Assembly (NCBI GenBank): GCA_963575745.1
Contig: CAUYUJ010020541.1
Location: 86,001 to 150,000 of the forward strand
From: Prorocentrum cordatum
Taxonomy: Eukaryota > Sar > Dinophyceae > Prorocentrales > Prorocentraceae
Direction of reading: 5' to 3'
Length of the DNA stretch: 64,000 nt
Shown here: in pieces, positions 30,825 through 42,879 of the stretch
Layout: the number at the start of each line of letters is the position of its first letter
Position numbering within the stretch: the stretch's first letter is position 1
Made by a program: the position numbers and the translations under genes
The notes under the pieces: generated by a model
The model's input: only the letters and a program-made list of their open reading frames with translations
The model's database searches: none
What the model was told of the DNA's origin: nothing

Positions 30825-33800
30825 TTAGCCGAGGCCAGACTCAAACAAATAGTCCAGACCGCACCCAGACATGCACAGGAGGCAAGCGTCCTTATTAAAC
30901 GCATCACCAAGCAGCTCGAGTCCTTCCTTCAGGACGTTGACCCCAGCTTCGCGAGATCCGAAAATTGAAGACATATGTCGGGACAACTGACCAGAGGCTG
31001 CCTGACAGATCATATCATTGAACGCGAAGCGTTCGACACACTCGCTGTGCGCGCACAGGCCACAGAAGTTGCACATGCGAGTGACACCGTTGTCGGGCAG
31101 CGGCTCATCTAAATCAACGTCACCACGACAAATTGCACAAATGGCAGCGTCTGCTTTTTTGTTTCCATTCACGATGGTATAAATGCGCCAGGCACGTGGG
31201 TCCATTGGCTCACGATATGCAACAGGCTTAAATGATTTCTTCAAGGTGTTCGGAATTAGGCCAACGAATTCGCCATCTGCAAACTGAGACTGGACATCTG
31301 CGGTGTGCGGGATGTATTGGATTATGTGGTCAGGCCCCTTGCACGTCAGGAATCTGCCTAGGATCGGTTTACCAGAATCTCCTAGAGCGTCCACATGAAA
31401 CCAGCTCGCAACCACTGGCTTTGCGGAAGAGCAGACCAAGGCAACCTGACCTATCGAGTATTCTCTGCACTCCGACCTGGCAGCAAAAAACAATGCGTCT
31501 ACACTCTCACAGAAACCTTCAACCCACAGAGCGATGTAATTCTTGATATCTGGCGAAATTCTAGCAGGATGAGCTGCTGCTGGCTTCGGCTCAGGTTTGG
31601 GTTTCGGTTTCGGGGGCGGTTTCGGTTCAAGCTCATGCTTAAAGCCAGCGTCCAAGACAGCCTCAATGATGTCTGGATGATCGCCAACATCGTCAGGCAG
31701 TTTCACATCACCCTTCTTACAGATCAATGCTGCCTCGCGAACATCTTCCTTGAGGCCCTCCACCACTCCATCATCCTCACTCTCGCTCTCCTCTGCAAGC
31801 TCAATCTGCGAGGCGGTGTCAAGTGCCTTGGCAGCTGCCTTGAAGATGGCGTCCCCGGTGAATATCTGCGCACAAGCGCAGGGACATGGGCACCGACAAA
31901 AAGGAGGAGAGACGACACAGAATGGACGAATAATAGGCATGGGCATGGGAGAATACTTGGTATGTACATAGAGTGGCATGCGCACGAACAAACAATACGC
32001 ATGGACATGGACGCACATATGCCATATGCAAGCTCAAGATCTTTCAAGAGCTCAGGAAGTACCAATTCCCACCACATATGCACAAATGCAGAGGGGCGGC
32101 TAAGCGCCTCGGGTCGTTTCCCTTTGATCCTCTTCTTTTTCTCGGGCGGCGCGACGTAGAGATCCACTGCGGTCTCCGAGAGAACATGGGCATCAGTCAT
32201 CGAGTTCAATGTCCAAACGAGCTCAGCGACGTGACAGCGCAGCTCGAAGTTATCCAGTGCATCAGCTGCGTCCTGCACCAAATCGTGGAACACGGTGATG
32301 AGGGGTACCCTACACAGCGGCCTTACAATGCTCGTCCTGCCAACACAGTGAAATCCAGCTTCATCTTTCCCCCAGTCACGAAACAAGTGGGCCCGAACAC
32401 ACCAATGCAGCGAACCATACACGAGGGAAGGCAGCCACGCATGTTCTGTGACAACATCACCACCAACTACAATCTGGAGGATCAAGCCGTGCTTAACTGT
32501 CCAGTTGGCTTGCTTGTGTAGGTCAAGCCCCATCTGCAGACGCACATTGTTAAAGAGACCTGCAACGCGTCGGGCCGCGTTCGGATTCAGATCGCGCAAC
32601 AACTTGGACACGCTCATGGTTGGGTTACACGACGGCTTTGATACTGGATCCATGGCTGGAGAAGGGAACGCCCATCTAGCTTCGTCCTCTTCTCGATCGA
32701 CTTGCGAGGCTGCTGCGTGAAATCGCAGGCAGTCGTCGATGAGGTCCTGTGCTGTGGGCCCCTGGGCCCCCATCCCCAGCCCTGGCCCACAAAACCTTCT
32801 CCCCCTGGGGCCGCCTCAGGCCCGCCTGACAATTCCCTGGGGGCTGGGGCCAAGAATTAATGCGCGGGCGGTGGAGAAACCCGAGAAACCCCAGGAGTCC
32901 TCGCGCTCGGCAGGCCCATCAGTAAGATGTAGCTGGCGCTTGATAGTATGTCTGGATGAGAGAAGAGGCCATTCGATGCTCGGTGCAATCGCTGACATTG
33001 CCTTGATGGTTGAATTGGCTCCTTCGATGTCCTCGGATCGCAACAACACATATACTGACAGACTTACAGACAGGCTTACATGCACCACAGAGTGCCCTCA
33101 GACCGCTTCCTCAGCTACCCCCCCCTCTCCCCTGGGGGCTGCGGGGGTGCCCAGGGGGAGGGGGGGGGAGGGCGAGAGGTGAAGAACGAAGGGAATATAT
33201 GAGAAGAGAAGGCTGGGGCTGGAGCGAGCGAGATGGTGGATGAGTTGAACAGGAAGCCCAAGAAACCATAGGAGGCTGACGTATATCTGAGGCCCCTCTC
33301 CCCGAGCCTCTCTCCTGCGTGTGCGTGGTCCACGCCCGCGCCACGTCGCGTAGACAATCCCAAAGTCTAGGTGTCAGCAACTTCGTGTGGGCTGCGTACT
33401 TCAGCTCCGCATGGAAGAGGATTCGAAATTTCTCTGTTGTCAGATCCAAATCACTCGAGGTCTCATCCAACAGTTCGAGAGCGATAGATTGCCGATGGTC
33501 ACAAGGTACGTCCACAGGCATGTAGATTAACCACATAAGTCTGCGAGGCCATGCCGCGCAGGTGAGAACAATTCGATGGTAGTAGTTCGTTGCAAGTTCT
33601 ACGACACAAGTTACTGCAAGCACAACCCATGAATCCACATGCACATCGATTCCCCCACACATGAGATCGTAGGACCGAGGATCGAACATGAACTCCCACT
33701 CTGGCCGATCAAGTAACTGATCGAACTGGTGATCTATCTCACCTGCCATCTCAGTGACAAGCTCGAGCATGTCTGGCTTCTGTGACCTTTTGGCCTCGTC

Positions 33801-36169
33801 CTTTCGATTCTGTTTTTTCTCTTGCCAACGCTCTAGATGGGTTATTGGCTCCCTGGAAAGATTTCCCAACCGAAGGCCGAGCCAGAACTCGTTCGAATCC
33901 AAGGAGGTGAGCACGTCCTGCCTCCACTGACCCAGCTTCTTCCTGTATGTCTCGATATCGTCGTCGCTGCCAGCGCCATCATCAGCATCAGCATCGGTTC
34001 GGCGACGGCTGGATTTGCCAGCGACGGCGACACGCATTGCCGAAGGCAGATCGTACTTCCAACAAGAGAGGATGTGATCTTCCAAATTGGTGATCGACGA
34101 CCATCTGCCCCTCAGCGCCCTAGGGGGGAGTCTTTTCAATGCCTCGTCTGAGCAAGCCTGACAATCATGTTTCGTGAGCTCATCATAGACCCTTGCAGCC
34201 ATCCCCCCCTCCGAGCGCCAAACATTCGCCACCTTGGCCGTGCTGCCGAAGTGCTTGATCGAGTCCAGCCGATCAATTTGACGTTTCACCTCCCATCTCC
34301 CTCCCTCTACTCAAACGTGACTCAACGTACACGCGTACACATGATGCAAGAGCGATTGCATTCTTGTGCCGGAGAGATGCGATACACGCAAAGTTACGCA
34401 GTGTTTTCTGAATGTGTATGGCATGATTGATTGGCTGGCAGGCTGATTGCCTCAATGCTGCGTGCTTGTAAGTTCTTGACACAGACGAATGACGAATGCA
34501 CGGGACAGAATGGACAGAACGATGGGACAAAGATGGCACAGAGGTACAGCACAAGGCAGGCACATAATAGAATTGATATAAAGATATGGCGCATACAAAC
34601 ATAGAGGTGTGGAGAAGATAGAATACAACACGACTGCAAGCAAACATACAAAGGTGATTGCAGTTCTGTGATCGCTCTCAGCACCCCACCCCAATCCCCC
34701 GTCACGCAGAGATGAAGTTGATGCCGAATGCACCATGCACGCAACATGAGTGTATAAAGTTGATCGGCAATGTCGTCGCGAATGAGACGGTCCGCCTTCG
34801 CCTGGTCTGGGCCATTGTCGGATGAGAAGATAAAGAACCGAATATGAATAACAGAATCAACGTCCTCTGGCTGCACGTCGCTCGGCTTCGGATGGGAAAG
34901 CCAGGATGACATATCCAACCACGTCTGCAACCCGATGCTTCTGCATTGCTTCAGATACATCGCGCGACACTCCAGCCCGCCAGAATGAGAAGGGATTTTC
35001 ATGAGATCTGCCCAGCATTCCTGTGAAGCGGAGACCATCCTATCTTCAGCATCCTGCCAAGGAAAGTAAAAGTGATTGTACCAACTGCAGACTCTGCAAG
35101 TGTGAGCTTTGAAATTCTTGACGGCCGTATTCGTGGCGTCGCCACTTATGTTGTGAATCTCGAAACTGAATAACTTGATTGTTGATCCATCTTCCAATTC
35201 CTCTGGCGACTGACGTCCGCTAAGCACTGCGTCAGTAGCATCGGCAAGCCCACTCCGAATCCTGAGTGAATGATATCCGTACCACTCCTGATATCGAAGT
35301 ATCAGACACTTGGCCAAACGCAACTCCCAACGAGTAACTGCATCCTTCCCAGCACGACGATTGAATTGATTCTGGATGCACTTCCCTCCCGTGTGCCCGT
35401 TGTTTCTTCGAGCCGCAAGCGAATACCCTCCACACAAAGAAAGTTGCGGCCGTTGGCCGTCCTTACGTCGTTTGCATTGTTTCTCCATTGTGATGCGTTC
35501 TGCGAACTTCTTATGCTGCTCCGATTCAGATTTGAGCTTTGCCTTATGTTTATTTGCAGTCTTTTTCCAATGAGAAATTGTGGCACGCTTGGCTGCGTTC
35601 ATTTTACTTAGCGCCTTGATTCTGGCCTGAAGTGCTGCAATCTTCCTGGCAGCGGCAGCATCGACAACAACAGGAGCAGCATGAACTGCCGACCTTTCGC
35701 CCCCACCACCAGCTCCTTGGGGGCCTGGCGGACGCCGAGGGGCAGCAGGAGGAGGAGGAGGCACTCGGGGAGGGCGAACTTCTGGGGTTGCCTGCTCGAC
35801 GATTTGTTGCTGCATGACTCCAAGTACAAAAGATGACACCAACACGCCCAGCTCTGTCAAAATTATTCTGAGATCATCTACCGTACAAGTCAACCCAGGA
35901 GCTTTCGTCCTCAAATGTTTCTCAGATGTGTGTCTGCACCGTTGTCTAAGATGTCTGATGTCTTCAGCGCCGAGGCCGCGACTCTGAGCAACAATCGCAT
36001 CAGAAGCACAATTCTGTATTGCATTCGCATCAAACACACAGCGATTGTCACGGATTGTAGCCCAATGTCGAATGGATCGTACAATTATTCCTGTCACAGA
36101 ATTCATGACTTCATGACGCTTCGGAGCCAAACGGCTGCAGCCACGACAACAACCAAAAACACATTGCAT
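30825..36169 (-). CDS. hAT-like transposase-like protein with C-terminal PHD finger
   Basis: Split gene, minus strand. The likely ATG is at 36,169 (MQCVFGCCRGC); a TGA lies upstream in frame. Exon 1 (to about 34,690) has a basic Cys-rich start, a proline-rich linker (RPPRVPPPPPAAPRRPP), a lysine-rich coiled-coil-like part, and a possible RNase H fold: FSSDNGPDQ, then about 30 residues later WCIRHQLHL, as in hAT transposases (DNA...H-x-L-x-L). Exon 2 (34,289-33,334) continues with VKRQIDRLDSI, NVWRSEGG and RGRWSSI, fitting the hAT pattern. Exon 3 (33,062 to about 32,930) holds EDIEGANSTIKAMS and PLLSSR. Exon 4 is 32,746-32,030. Exon 5 (31,865-30,825) starts IFTGDAIFKAAAK, has a KPKPKPEPKP hinge and ends in the PHD finger. 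The split gene is well supported; the transposase label is inference from short motifs. Confidence 0.6.
30868..31143 (-). other. PHD-type zinc finger (domain)
   Basis: Cys/His spacing C-x2-C-x18-C-x2-C-x4-H-x2-C (CAIC, CNFC, HSEC), then a far C-x2-C (CLLC). This is the C4HC3 order of PHD fingers, which usually read histone tails. The last gap, about 50 residues, is longer than usual. Confidence 0.65.
31866..32029 (-). other. GC-AG intron in the PHD gene
   Basis: Donor GAGCTT|GCATAT and acceptor GTGCGCAG|ATATTC join exon 4 (ELLKDLEL) to exon 5 (IFTGDAIFK) at codon boundaries. 164 bp. Both flanking frames end soon after these points. Confidence 0.65.
33063..33333 (-). other. Candidate GT-AG intron in the PHD gene
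   Basis: Donor CGGGC|GTGGAC and acceptor CTGTAAG|TCTG keep the frame (RDVARA-LSVYVLLRSEDIEG). 271 bp. Other nearby acceptors are possible. Confidence 0.4.
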
Positions 36170-36689
36170 CCGAGAGTGCAAAGATGTGACATTAATGATG
36201 AGGGTGGAAGGTCAATTGGAGACCCATCTGGAAGCGCGTCGATGTTAGATCTCTGTTGCTGGACTTTGGGCACGCTTTACAATCTGCACTCTCAGCATCT
36301 TAGCCGAGGTCACATTTCACCAATAAACCTACTTTGTGTTGGATTCCTGTCGGCGTTTCACTTCTACCATCCAATACGTTATCTAGGTTTTTTTCTTGTG
36401 CCCCCTTTACTGACCGCGCGTCATTGTGGCTCAAGACACACACATGCTCACCAAAAAAATGTCCCCTCTCCCCCTCGCCCCTGAAAAAAAATCAATATGC
36501 AATGAATAGTCGTCACCAGGATTTTGAGTTTTTCGGGGTCGGGTAAGTGCCTTGATCGAAGCTGTTACTGACACAACGTAGAAGGCCGATCCGAAAATCA
36601 ACGTTTTTTGTGTGTGGTGAGGCAGGGGAAGCGAAAACAACCATTGACACAAATCCGCCTCCCCACCGCAGGGCTCTCGAGGATGAAAT
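36170..36689. other. Upstream region of the PHD gene, right border of gene block
   Basis: Unique sequence. On the plus strand CATTGTGGCTCAAG (36,423-36,436) matches the 3' two-thirds of the spliced leader at 13 of 14 bases. Repeat sequence resumes at about 36,690. Confidence 0.4.
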
Positions 36690-37108
36690 TTCCCGGACAG
36701 CTCTCTGAGAACTAGAGGGTTTTCGATTTGAAGCCGGGCGGTGGTGGTGCCCGCCAGCAGCCCATCTTCGCCGGTCCACGATCTTCGCAGCAGTTCGCCC
36801 GTCCCGGCAGCGGGGCCGGGAGAGTCTCCGGCAAGCGTCCACGCGTGCTTGCACGCATTGAGGCACGCGTTGTAGCGTTCCTGGCAGCGCTTCAGCCCGA
36901 GCCCCAGAAGAGCTTCATGAGAGCTTCCGTGGTCTCGCCAGGAAGGCCTTTCGGTGTGTGTCCTCTTTTTTTCGGAGAGCTCGCTGAAAGCTAAAGGGTT
37001 TACGATTAGAAGCTGGGCGGTGGTGGTGCCCACAGGGGTTCCTTCACGGCGGTCTACAGGCCTCGCAGAAACCCCGGCGAGCCTCGGCAGCGGGTTCGAG
37101 CGCGCTTT
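36690..37108 (+). repeat. D element and partial D copy
   Basis: TTTCCCGGACAGCTCTCTGAG start and central hairpin GCGTGCTTGCACGC. A second start (TTTCGGAGAGCTCGCTGAAAG at about 36,970) is truncated. Confidence 0.65.
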
Positions 37109-37510
37109 CTATGTTCCCGGATAGCTCTTTGGAGAGCTGAGGGTTTCAGATAAGAAGCCGGTGGGTGGTGAGGGGGACACACCCACCTCCGCCGGTCCAC
37201 GATTCTCGCAGCAGGTTGCCGGAGCTTGCAGCGGGTCCGGGAGCGTGGCTTCCTAGCGTTTCCCAATACGCGTGGCTCCAGGGTGCGCAAAGCGCTTCGG
37301 CAGAGCTTCGGAAGAGCTTCGGCAGTTCTTCGAGGCTCCTAGGCAGATCTTCCTTGTGCGCTTTGCAGGGCCCCACGCATCATAAACGTCTCCAGGCGTC
37401 TCCTGCGAGGTTTCCAGCGTCTTGCGCATCGTCAAGCGGCACGGCAGAGACCCCCGTGCGGCATTTTGGAGCGCTTAGGGCTCCGCGCCTGGCTTTTGCT
37501 ATCCGGGTTT
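37109..37510 (+). repeat. C element, complete
   Basis: GTTCCCGGATAGCTC start; body with CAATACGCGTGGCTCCAGGG; ends GCTATCCGGGTTTT. Confidence 0.7.
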
Positions 37511-37814
37511 TCCCAGATAGCTCCTTGGAGAGCTGAGGGTTTCAGAGAAGAAGCCGCCGGTGGGTGGTGAGGAGCACACGCCCACCTCCGCCGGTCGACG
37601 AGTCTCGGAGCGCCCTGCCGGAGTTCGAAGCGTGTCCGGGAGCGTGGCTTGCTAGCGTTTCCCAATACGCGTGGCTCCAGGGTGCGCGAAGCGCTTCGGC
37701 AGTTCCTCCAGGCTCCTAGGCAGATAATCCTTGCACGCTTCGCAGGGCCCCACGCATAGTAAACGGCGCCCCTGCAAGCGTCTCCTGCGAGGTTTCCAGC
37801 GTCCCGCGCATCGT
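37511..37814 (+). repeat. C element, truncated
   Basis: Starts CCCAGATAGCTCCTTGGAG; cut at GCGCATCGT by a B start. Confidence 0.7.
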
Positions 37815-38851
37815 GACTCGTAGAGCTTCCCCAAGCTAGTTGCTGGAAGCTTCAGAGTAATTCCGGCGCGCTTGAGAGCTAGTTGGCAAGAAAAATCTCG
37901 ACGGAACTTTTGATGACTTTTGGTCGGTTGAAAATTTGGTTCTCGAAATTTGACCATTCGTTAGCTCTAGTATTTTTTCCCGTGATATTCGATTTTATCT
38001 CCGCTCGTCATCTTGATCTCAGCTCGATTGGGTAACTTTGAAGGCCAAAGCACTCTGGCGGGATCGGCCGTTTCGAGTCATCTCGCGCTGACGGTTTTCT
38101 CAACTTAACTCGAGCTTCAGGACATCTACAGAGCTGATAAGCACAGCTAATCGATGCAGAATGATTCGGCGCGTTCGCCTGTTGAATCCAGAGGTCTGAA
38201 CTCGGTCTGTGAGCCGAGCTAGGACCGCAAACCTATTCGTATTATTCGAGTCATCTTGACAGGAACTCTCGGTTTTCTGTACTTAACTCGAGCTACAGGA
38301 CAGCTACAGAGCTGATACGTACAGGAACTGATTCAGAATCGTCAGTTGCGTTTGTCTGTCGAATCCAGAGCTCTGAACTCGGTCTTCTGCCCGATCTAGA
38401 ATCGCGAAATTAATCGTAGTGGTCGAGTCATCTTGAGAAGTGCTCTCGGTTTTCTTCACTGAACTTGCGCTGAGAGGGGGCTACAGTGCTGGTTGTCATA
38501 TGAATCCATTTAAAGAGATCATGCGCGTCTACCTGTCGAATCTAGAGCTCGGAACTCGGTCTGCTGCCCGAACTAGGTTCGCCAAACTATTGTATTGTTC
38601 GAGTCATCCTGAGAGATGCTCTCGGTTTTCTACTGACCTCGGGCTGTAGGGGGGCTGCGGGGCTGGTAATGACAGGAGTCGATTCGGAGACATCAGACGC
38701 GTCCGCTTGTCGCATTCAGAGGCCAAAAAATATTCACTGCGAGTCAGAATGTTGGTAGGTGCTGTCGGTTTTCTCAACTTAAGTCGAGCTTGGAAGCTCT
38801 ACGAGTTCCCCGGCGGTAACCAAGGTTGACGGTTTACCGCCGGCGCCCAGT
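37815..38851 (+). repeat. B element, complete
   Basis: GACTCGTAGAGCTTCCCC start; cap arms 38,810-38,819 and 38,834-38,843. Confidence 0.8.
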
Positions 38852-38998
38852 TTCAGGTGGCCTGGCAGAGGTTCCCGTGCGCCGCGCTTGGCTTCGCTAT
38901 CCGGGTTTTGGACGCTTACAAGTGAACGCTTACAATTTGCCTGCGTGACTCGTGACTCGTAGAGCTTCCCTAAGCTAGTTGCTGGAAGCATAAGAGTA
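38852..38998 (+). repeat. C fragments plus solo B terminus
   Basis: C pieces (GGTGGCCTGGCAGAGG; GCTATCCGGGTTTTGG), then the B hairpin end. Confidence 0.6.
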
Positions 38999-39395
38999 CC
39001 TCGTAGAGCTCTTCGGCATCGATGAGCTAGAGGAATTCCGGCGCGGGGTGGAGCTAGTTGGCCCAGCCGGCCGAGGCGGACAATGTGACAACTTTTGGGT
39101 GGTTTTGCGAAAATTTGAAAGATATTTGATCATTTATTTTGAAAAAGCAGATTTTTACGCCGAGCATTGGCATATGAACTCCTCTCTGACAGCAGCTCAG
39201 CTCTCTCGATGAATTTTTGCATGCGTTGACTTCCGGGAACTGAGCGAATATGAACATTGAAAAAATCGAATTTCAAGATTTTCGAAAAATCTACATTTTT
39301 TTATTCTGTGTCGATTCTCTGCACTCTTACTAGTGAGAGGAGCTCTACGAGGTTCCCGGCGATGACCAGGTTGACGGTTCACCGCCGGCGCCAGT
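38997..39395 (+). repeat. A1 element, complete
   Basis: TACCTCGTAGAGCTCTTCGG start; cap arms CCGGCGATGA (39,356-39,365) and TCACCGCCGG (39,379-39,388). 399 bp. Reference right-facing copy. Confidence 0.85.
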
Positions 39396-40568
39396 AACTC
39401 CGGCGCGCTGGAGAGCTAGTTGGCACGAAAAATCTCGACGGAACTTTTGCTGACTTTTGGTCGGTTGAAAATTTTGTTCTCGAAATTTAACCATTCGTTA
39501 GAGCTCTAGTATTTTTTCCCATGATATTCGATCTTATTCCCGCTCGCCATCTTGATCTCAGCTCGATCGGGTAACTTTGAAGGCCAAAAAGCAGGCAGGC
39601 GGGAACGGCCGTTTCGAGTCATTTTGATACGCGCTGTCGGTATTTTGTACTTAACTGCTGTAGGGAAGCTATAGAGCTGGTAAGCACAGCTATCGCACTC
39701 AGAATTATCACGCGCGTTCGCCTGTTGAATCCAGAGGTCTGAACTCGGTCTGTGAGCCGAGCTAGGTCCGCTAACCTATTCGTATTATTCGAGTCATCTT
39801 GACAGAAACTGTCAGTATTTTGTACTTAACTCGAGCTGTAGGGTAGCTACAGAGCTGGTAAGCACGCCCATCGCACTCAGAATCATCAGGCGCGTTCGCC
39901 TGTTGAATCTAGCGGTCTTAACTCGGTCTGTCAGCCGAGCTAGGTCCGCAAACCTATTAGTATTATTCGAGTCATCTTCACAGAAACTCTCGCTTTTCTG
40001 TACTTAACTCGAGCTGTAAGACAGCTACAGAGCTGACTTTTACATAAACTGATTCAGAATCGTCAGTTGCGTTTGTCTGTCGAATCCAGAGCTCTGAACT
40101 CGGTATTCTGCCCGATCTAGAATCGCGAAATTATTCGTATTGGTAGAGTCATCTTGAGAAGTCCTCTCGGTTTTCTTCACTCAACTTGCGCTGAGAGGGG
40201 GCTACAGTGCTGGTTGTCACTCGATTTGAAGAGATCATGCGCGTCCGCCTGTCGAATCCAGAGCTCGGAACTCGGTCTGCTGCCCGAACTAGGTTCGCGA
40301 AACTATTGTATTGTTCGAGTCATCCTGAGAGATGCTGTCGGTTTTCTGCACTGAACTCGGGCTGTAGGGGGGCTGCGGGGCTGGTAATGACAGAAGTCGA
40401 TTCGCAGACATCAGACGCGTCTCCTTGTCGCATTCAGAGGTAAAAAATATTCACTATCAGTCAGAATGTTGGTAGGTGCTGTGGGTTTTCTCAACTGAAG
40501 TCGAGCTTGGAAGCTCTACGAGTTCCCCGGCGGTAACCAAGGTTGACGGTTTACCGCCGGCGCTCAGT
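39396..40568 (+). repeat. B element lacking terminal hairpin
   Basis: Starts AACTCCGGCGCGCTGG after the preceding CAGT; cap arms 40,527-40,536 and 40,551-40,560. Confidence 0.8.
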
Positions 40569-41756
40569 AGAGCTTCCCTTAGCAAGCGACTCGTAGAGCT
40601 TCCCCAAGCTAGTTGCTGGGAGCTTAAGAGTAATTCCGGCGCGCTGGAGAGCTAGTTGGCTCGAAAAAAAAGAACTGAACTTTTCACAACTTTTGGTCGG
40701 TTGAAAATTTTGTTCTCGAAATTTGAACATTCGTTAGAGCTCTAGTATTTTTTCCCGTGAGATTCGATCTTATTCCCGCTCGCCATCTCGATCTCAGCTC
40801 GATCGGGCACCTTTTTCTGCGAAAAAGCACACTGGCGGGATCGGCCGTTTCGAGTCATCTTGATACGCGTTGTCGGTATTTTGTACTTAACTCGAGCTTT
40901 GGGACAGCTACAGAGCTGGTAAGCACAGCTAATGCACTCAGAATCATCAGGCGCGTTCGCCTGTTGAATCCATAGGTCTGAACTCGGTCTGCTAGCCGAG
41001 CTAGGTCCGCAAACCTATTCGTATTATTCGAGTCAACCTGATGCGCGTTGTCGGTATTTTCTACTTAGCTCGAGCTGTAGGGAAGTTACAGTGCTGGTAA
41101 GCACACCTATCGCACTCAGAATCGTCAGGCGCGTTCGCCTGTTGAATCGAAAGTTCTGAACTCGGTCTGCTAGCCGAGCTAGGTCCGCAAACCTATTCGT
41201 ATTATTCGAGTCAACTTGATACGCGTGGTGGGTATTTTTCACTTAATTCGAGCTGCAGGGCAGCTACAGAGCTGGTAAGCACATCCATCGCATCCAGAAT
41301 CATCAGGCGCGTTCGCCTCTCGACTCCAGAGGTCTGAACTCGGTCTGCTAGCCGAGCTAGGTCTGCAAATCTATTCGTATTATTCGAGTCATCTTGACAG
41401 ACGCTCTCGGTTTTCTGCACTTAACTCGAGCTGTAGGGCAGCTACAGAGCCTATAGTCACAGAAATCGATTGAGAATTATCGGGCGCGTTTGTCTGGTGT
41501 ATCGAGAGCTCTGAACTCGGCCTCCTGCCCGAGCTAGGTTCGCGAAACTATTCGCATTGTCCGAATCATCGTGAAAAGTGCTCTCAAGTTTCTGCACTGA
41601 CCTCGTGCTGGGGGAGGGCTACAGTGCTGCGGGTCATAGAAATCGATTTGCACACATCAGGCGCGTTCGTTGGTCGGTTCGAGAGCTCAGAACTTGATCT
41701 GCTGCTCGAAAGAGGTCCGCGAAACTATTCTATTATTCGAGTCATTCTGAGAGATC
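40569..41756 (+). repeat. B element without cap
   Basis: A broken B end at 40,566-40,590, then a B start (GACTCGTAGAGCTTCCCC). About five 177-bp units follow, breaking at GAGAGATCTGGAAGC, where the next B end joins. Confidence 0.7.
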
Positions 41757-42879
41757 TGGAAGCTTAAGAGTAACTCGTAGAAATTCCCTTAGCAAGTTAT
41801 TGCTGGGAGCTTTAGAGTAATCCCGGAGCGCTGGAGAGCTAGTTGGCTCGGAAAAAGAACTGACATTTTCACAACTTTTGCCCGGTTGAAAATTTTGTTC
41901 TCAAAATTTGAACACTCGTTTGAGCTCTAGTATTTTCTCCCGTGATATTCGATCTTATTCCCGCTCGCCATCTTGATCTCAGCTCGATCGGGTACCTTTT
42001 GCTGCGAAAACAACATACTGGCGGGATCGGCCGTTTTGAGCCATCTTGTCACGCGCTGTCGGTATTTTAACTCGAGCTGTAGGGCAGCTACAGAGCTGGT
42101 AAGCACACCTATCGCATTCAGAATCATCAGGCGCGTTCGCCTCTTGAATCTAGAAGTCTGAATTCGGTCTGCTAGCCGATCTAGGTCCGCAAACCTATTC
42201 GTATTATTCGAGTCATCTTGACAGACGCTCTCGGTTTTCTGTACTTAACGCGAGCTGTAGGGCAGCTACAGCTCATATTCACAGAAATCGATCGGGAATC
42301 ATCAGGCGCGTTCGTCTGTTGATTCGAGAGCTCCAAAATCGGCCTGCTGTTCGAGCTAGGTTCGCAAAACTATTCGTATTGTCCGAATCATCTTGAAACG
42401 TGCTTTAATGTTCTGCACTTAACTCGTACTGGGGGAGGGCTACAGTGCTGCGGGTCACACAAATCGATTTGCAGAGATCAGGCGCGTCCGTCGGTTGATT
42501 CTAGAGCTCGGAACTCGGTCTGCTGCTCGATTTAGATCTGCGAAACTATTGTATTATTCGAGTCATCCTGAGAGATGCTGTCAGTTTTCTGCACTTAACT
42601 CGGTCTTCAGCGGGGCTGCAGGGCTGTTAATCACATGGGTTGATTTGCAGACGTCAGACGCGCCTGCCTAGTGCATTGAGGTCTGAATCCGGTTTGATAC
42701 TCGAACTGGATTGCGAAACTATTTGTTTTTTCTTAGAGTCATCTTGAGAGGTCTGAAATCGCTTGGGCTGAAAAAAAACTAATCGTTCTCTGGAGTTTTT
42801 TCCACACTATATGCTGTCAGGAAGCTCTACGAGTCCCCCGGCGGTAACAAAGGTTGACGGTTTACCGCCGGCGCCCAGT
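41757..42879 (+). repeat. B element, complete
   Basis: B terminal hairpin from 41,757; cap arms 42,838-42,847 and 42,862-42,871. Confidence 0.75.

Noticed and set aside
38997-39395. Pol III A and B boxes in family A (TGGAGCTAGTTGG near the start, GGTTCACCGCC in the cap)
   Set aside because: The A box has an extra base, the B box has a mismatch, and they lie about 330 bp apart, far more than in tRNA-derived elements.
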